Below, one piece after another: positions 63,615-64,000 of a stretch of DNA of 64,000 bases (position 1 is the first letter of the stretch; every line of letters begins with the position of its first letter). The notes below the pieces were generated by a model. That model made no database searches. It saw only the letters and a list, made by a program, of their open reading frames with translations, and was not told the origin of the DNA. The position numbers and the translations under genes are program-made. The DNA comes from Poriferisodalis sp965203655 (lineage in GTDB: Bacteria > Actinomycetota > Acidimicrobiia > Acidimicrobiales > Poriferisodalaceae), in contig NZ_CBDBDD010000005.1 of NCBI RefSeq assembly GCF_965203655.1, forward strand, positions 248,001-312,000, read 5' to 3'.

Positions 63615-64000
63615 GCGCCATCGCGCTGCTTGCGCAAGCCAACGGCGAAGAGGCCGCAGAAGAGGACACCGGTCATTTTCTCGACAGGTGGCTCGACAAC
63701 GTCACCGCCCCCGAGGCGGGCGATCGAGTCGTCGACTGGTTGACCACCGGAATCGAGTGGGCATTCCTGATCGCCATCTTCCTCGTCCCCGCACTGATCC
63801 TGTTCGGCGGCGTCATGGGGCGTCGCTACGGCCTCGCAGCGGGCGGCTTGGTCGGGATCGTCGTCATGTGGTGGTACCGATTCAGACCCGAGCAGATCGT
63901 CGACTCGGGAACCCACCCCTACCTGATCGACGGCGAACGAACGGAATGCCGGGACGCACTCGTCGATGCCGAAGGCGAGTTCTTGGAATGCACGTCGGGC
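63611..64000 (+). CDS. Membrane subunit of the same ABC transporter, N-terminal part (gene runs off the right edge)
   Basis: At least 130 residues from GTG 63611, overlapping proV by four bases. VTAPEAGDRVVDWLTTGIEW and two helices, AFLIAIFLVPALILFGGVMG and YGLAAGGLVGIVVMWWYRF, are followed by an acidic outer segment (SGTHPYLIDGERTECRDAL) with two Cys. Position after proV suggests the ProW permease or a permease/binding-protein fusion, but the conserved permease core lies outside the window. Confidence 0.6.

Overview
The window is a gene-dense, high-GC chromosomal segment from an actinobacterium. Several traits suggest an Acidimicrobiia-like lineage, which is an inference: a B12-dependent (class II) ribonucleotide reductase, an actinobacterial-type LexA with GAAC-N4-GTTC-like boxes, a BldD-like regulator in a lepA-hrcA-dnaJ-hemW neighbourhood, an F420-type luciferase-like oxidoreductase, several CaiB/BaiF CoA-transferases and a protein with cell-wall-binding repeat 2 modules. 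GTG and TTG starts are frequent and many neighbouring genes overlap by 4 bp. I see no insertion sequence, integrase, phage gene, CRISPR array or rRNA.

1-8.5 kb is housekeeping: the ferrochelatase tail, nrdJ, a RibD-C-type reductase, lexA, nudC, cysS, a CPBP membrane protease and a small HTH protein. 8.5-15.4 kb is a compact Flp/Tad pilus locus (CpaB, CpaF ATPase, TadB, TadC, a pilin candidate and three TadE/TadG-like proteins) behind an AT-rich promoter island, followed by a membrane-anchored pseudokinase. 15.4-26 kb is a core block: hemW, a BldD-like regulator, dnaJ, hrcA, lepA, rpsT, holA, comEC, comEA and an MFS transporter.

26-35 kb starts an accessory acyl-CoA/xenobiotic catabolism region: a phosphotransferase, an F420-type oxidoreductase, crotonase, CoA-transferase, acyl-CoA dehydrogenase and a broken flavin monooxygenase. 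Inside it lie tRNA-Ala(GGC), a FitAB/VapBC toxin-antitoxin pair with its operator, and a PP2C phosphatase. 35-46.7 kb holds a large secreted cell-wall-binding/beta-propeller protein, ung, a second phosphotransferase, a PLP decarboxylase, a HisC-like aminotransferase, an AAA/DUF4143 ATPase with an unrecognised C-terminal extension, a polysaccharide deacetylase, and a secreted His-rich protein whose start is cut off from its body by an 11-G tract. 46.8-58 kb returns to CoA-ester and hydrolase genes: a tandem CoA-transferase, epoxide hydrolase, a frameshifted acyl-CoA ligase, a methyltransferase with a likely CTG start and an internal 18-bp minisatellite, crotonase, and three alpha/beta hydrolases. 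58-62.2 kb encodes a two-gene molybdopterin oxidoreductase with a ferredoxin-NrfD fusion. 62.4 kb to the end begins a glycine betaine/proline-type ABC transporter.

The observations I rate highest are the G11 tract as a candidate phase switch; a small intergenic repeat (CATCAAACAC plus hairpins plus a copy of the preceding gene's 3' end) shared by the lexA and oxidoreductase loci; the DnaA-box palindrome beside nrdJ; the CTG start and minisatellite in the methyltransferase; the pseudokinase next to the Tad locus; and two genes broken by frameshifts.
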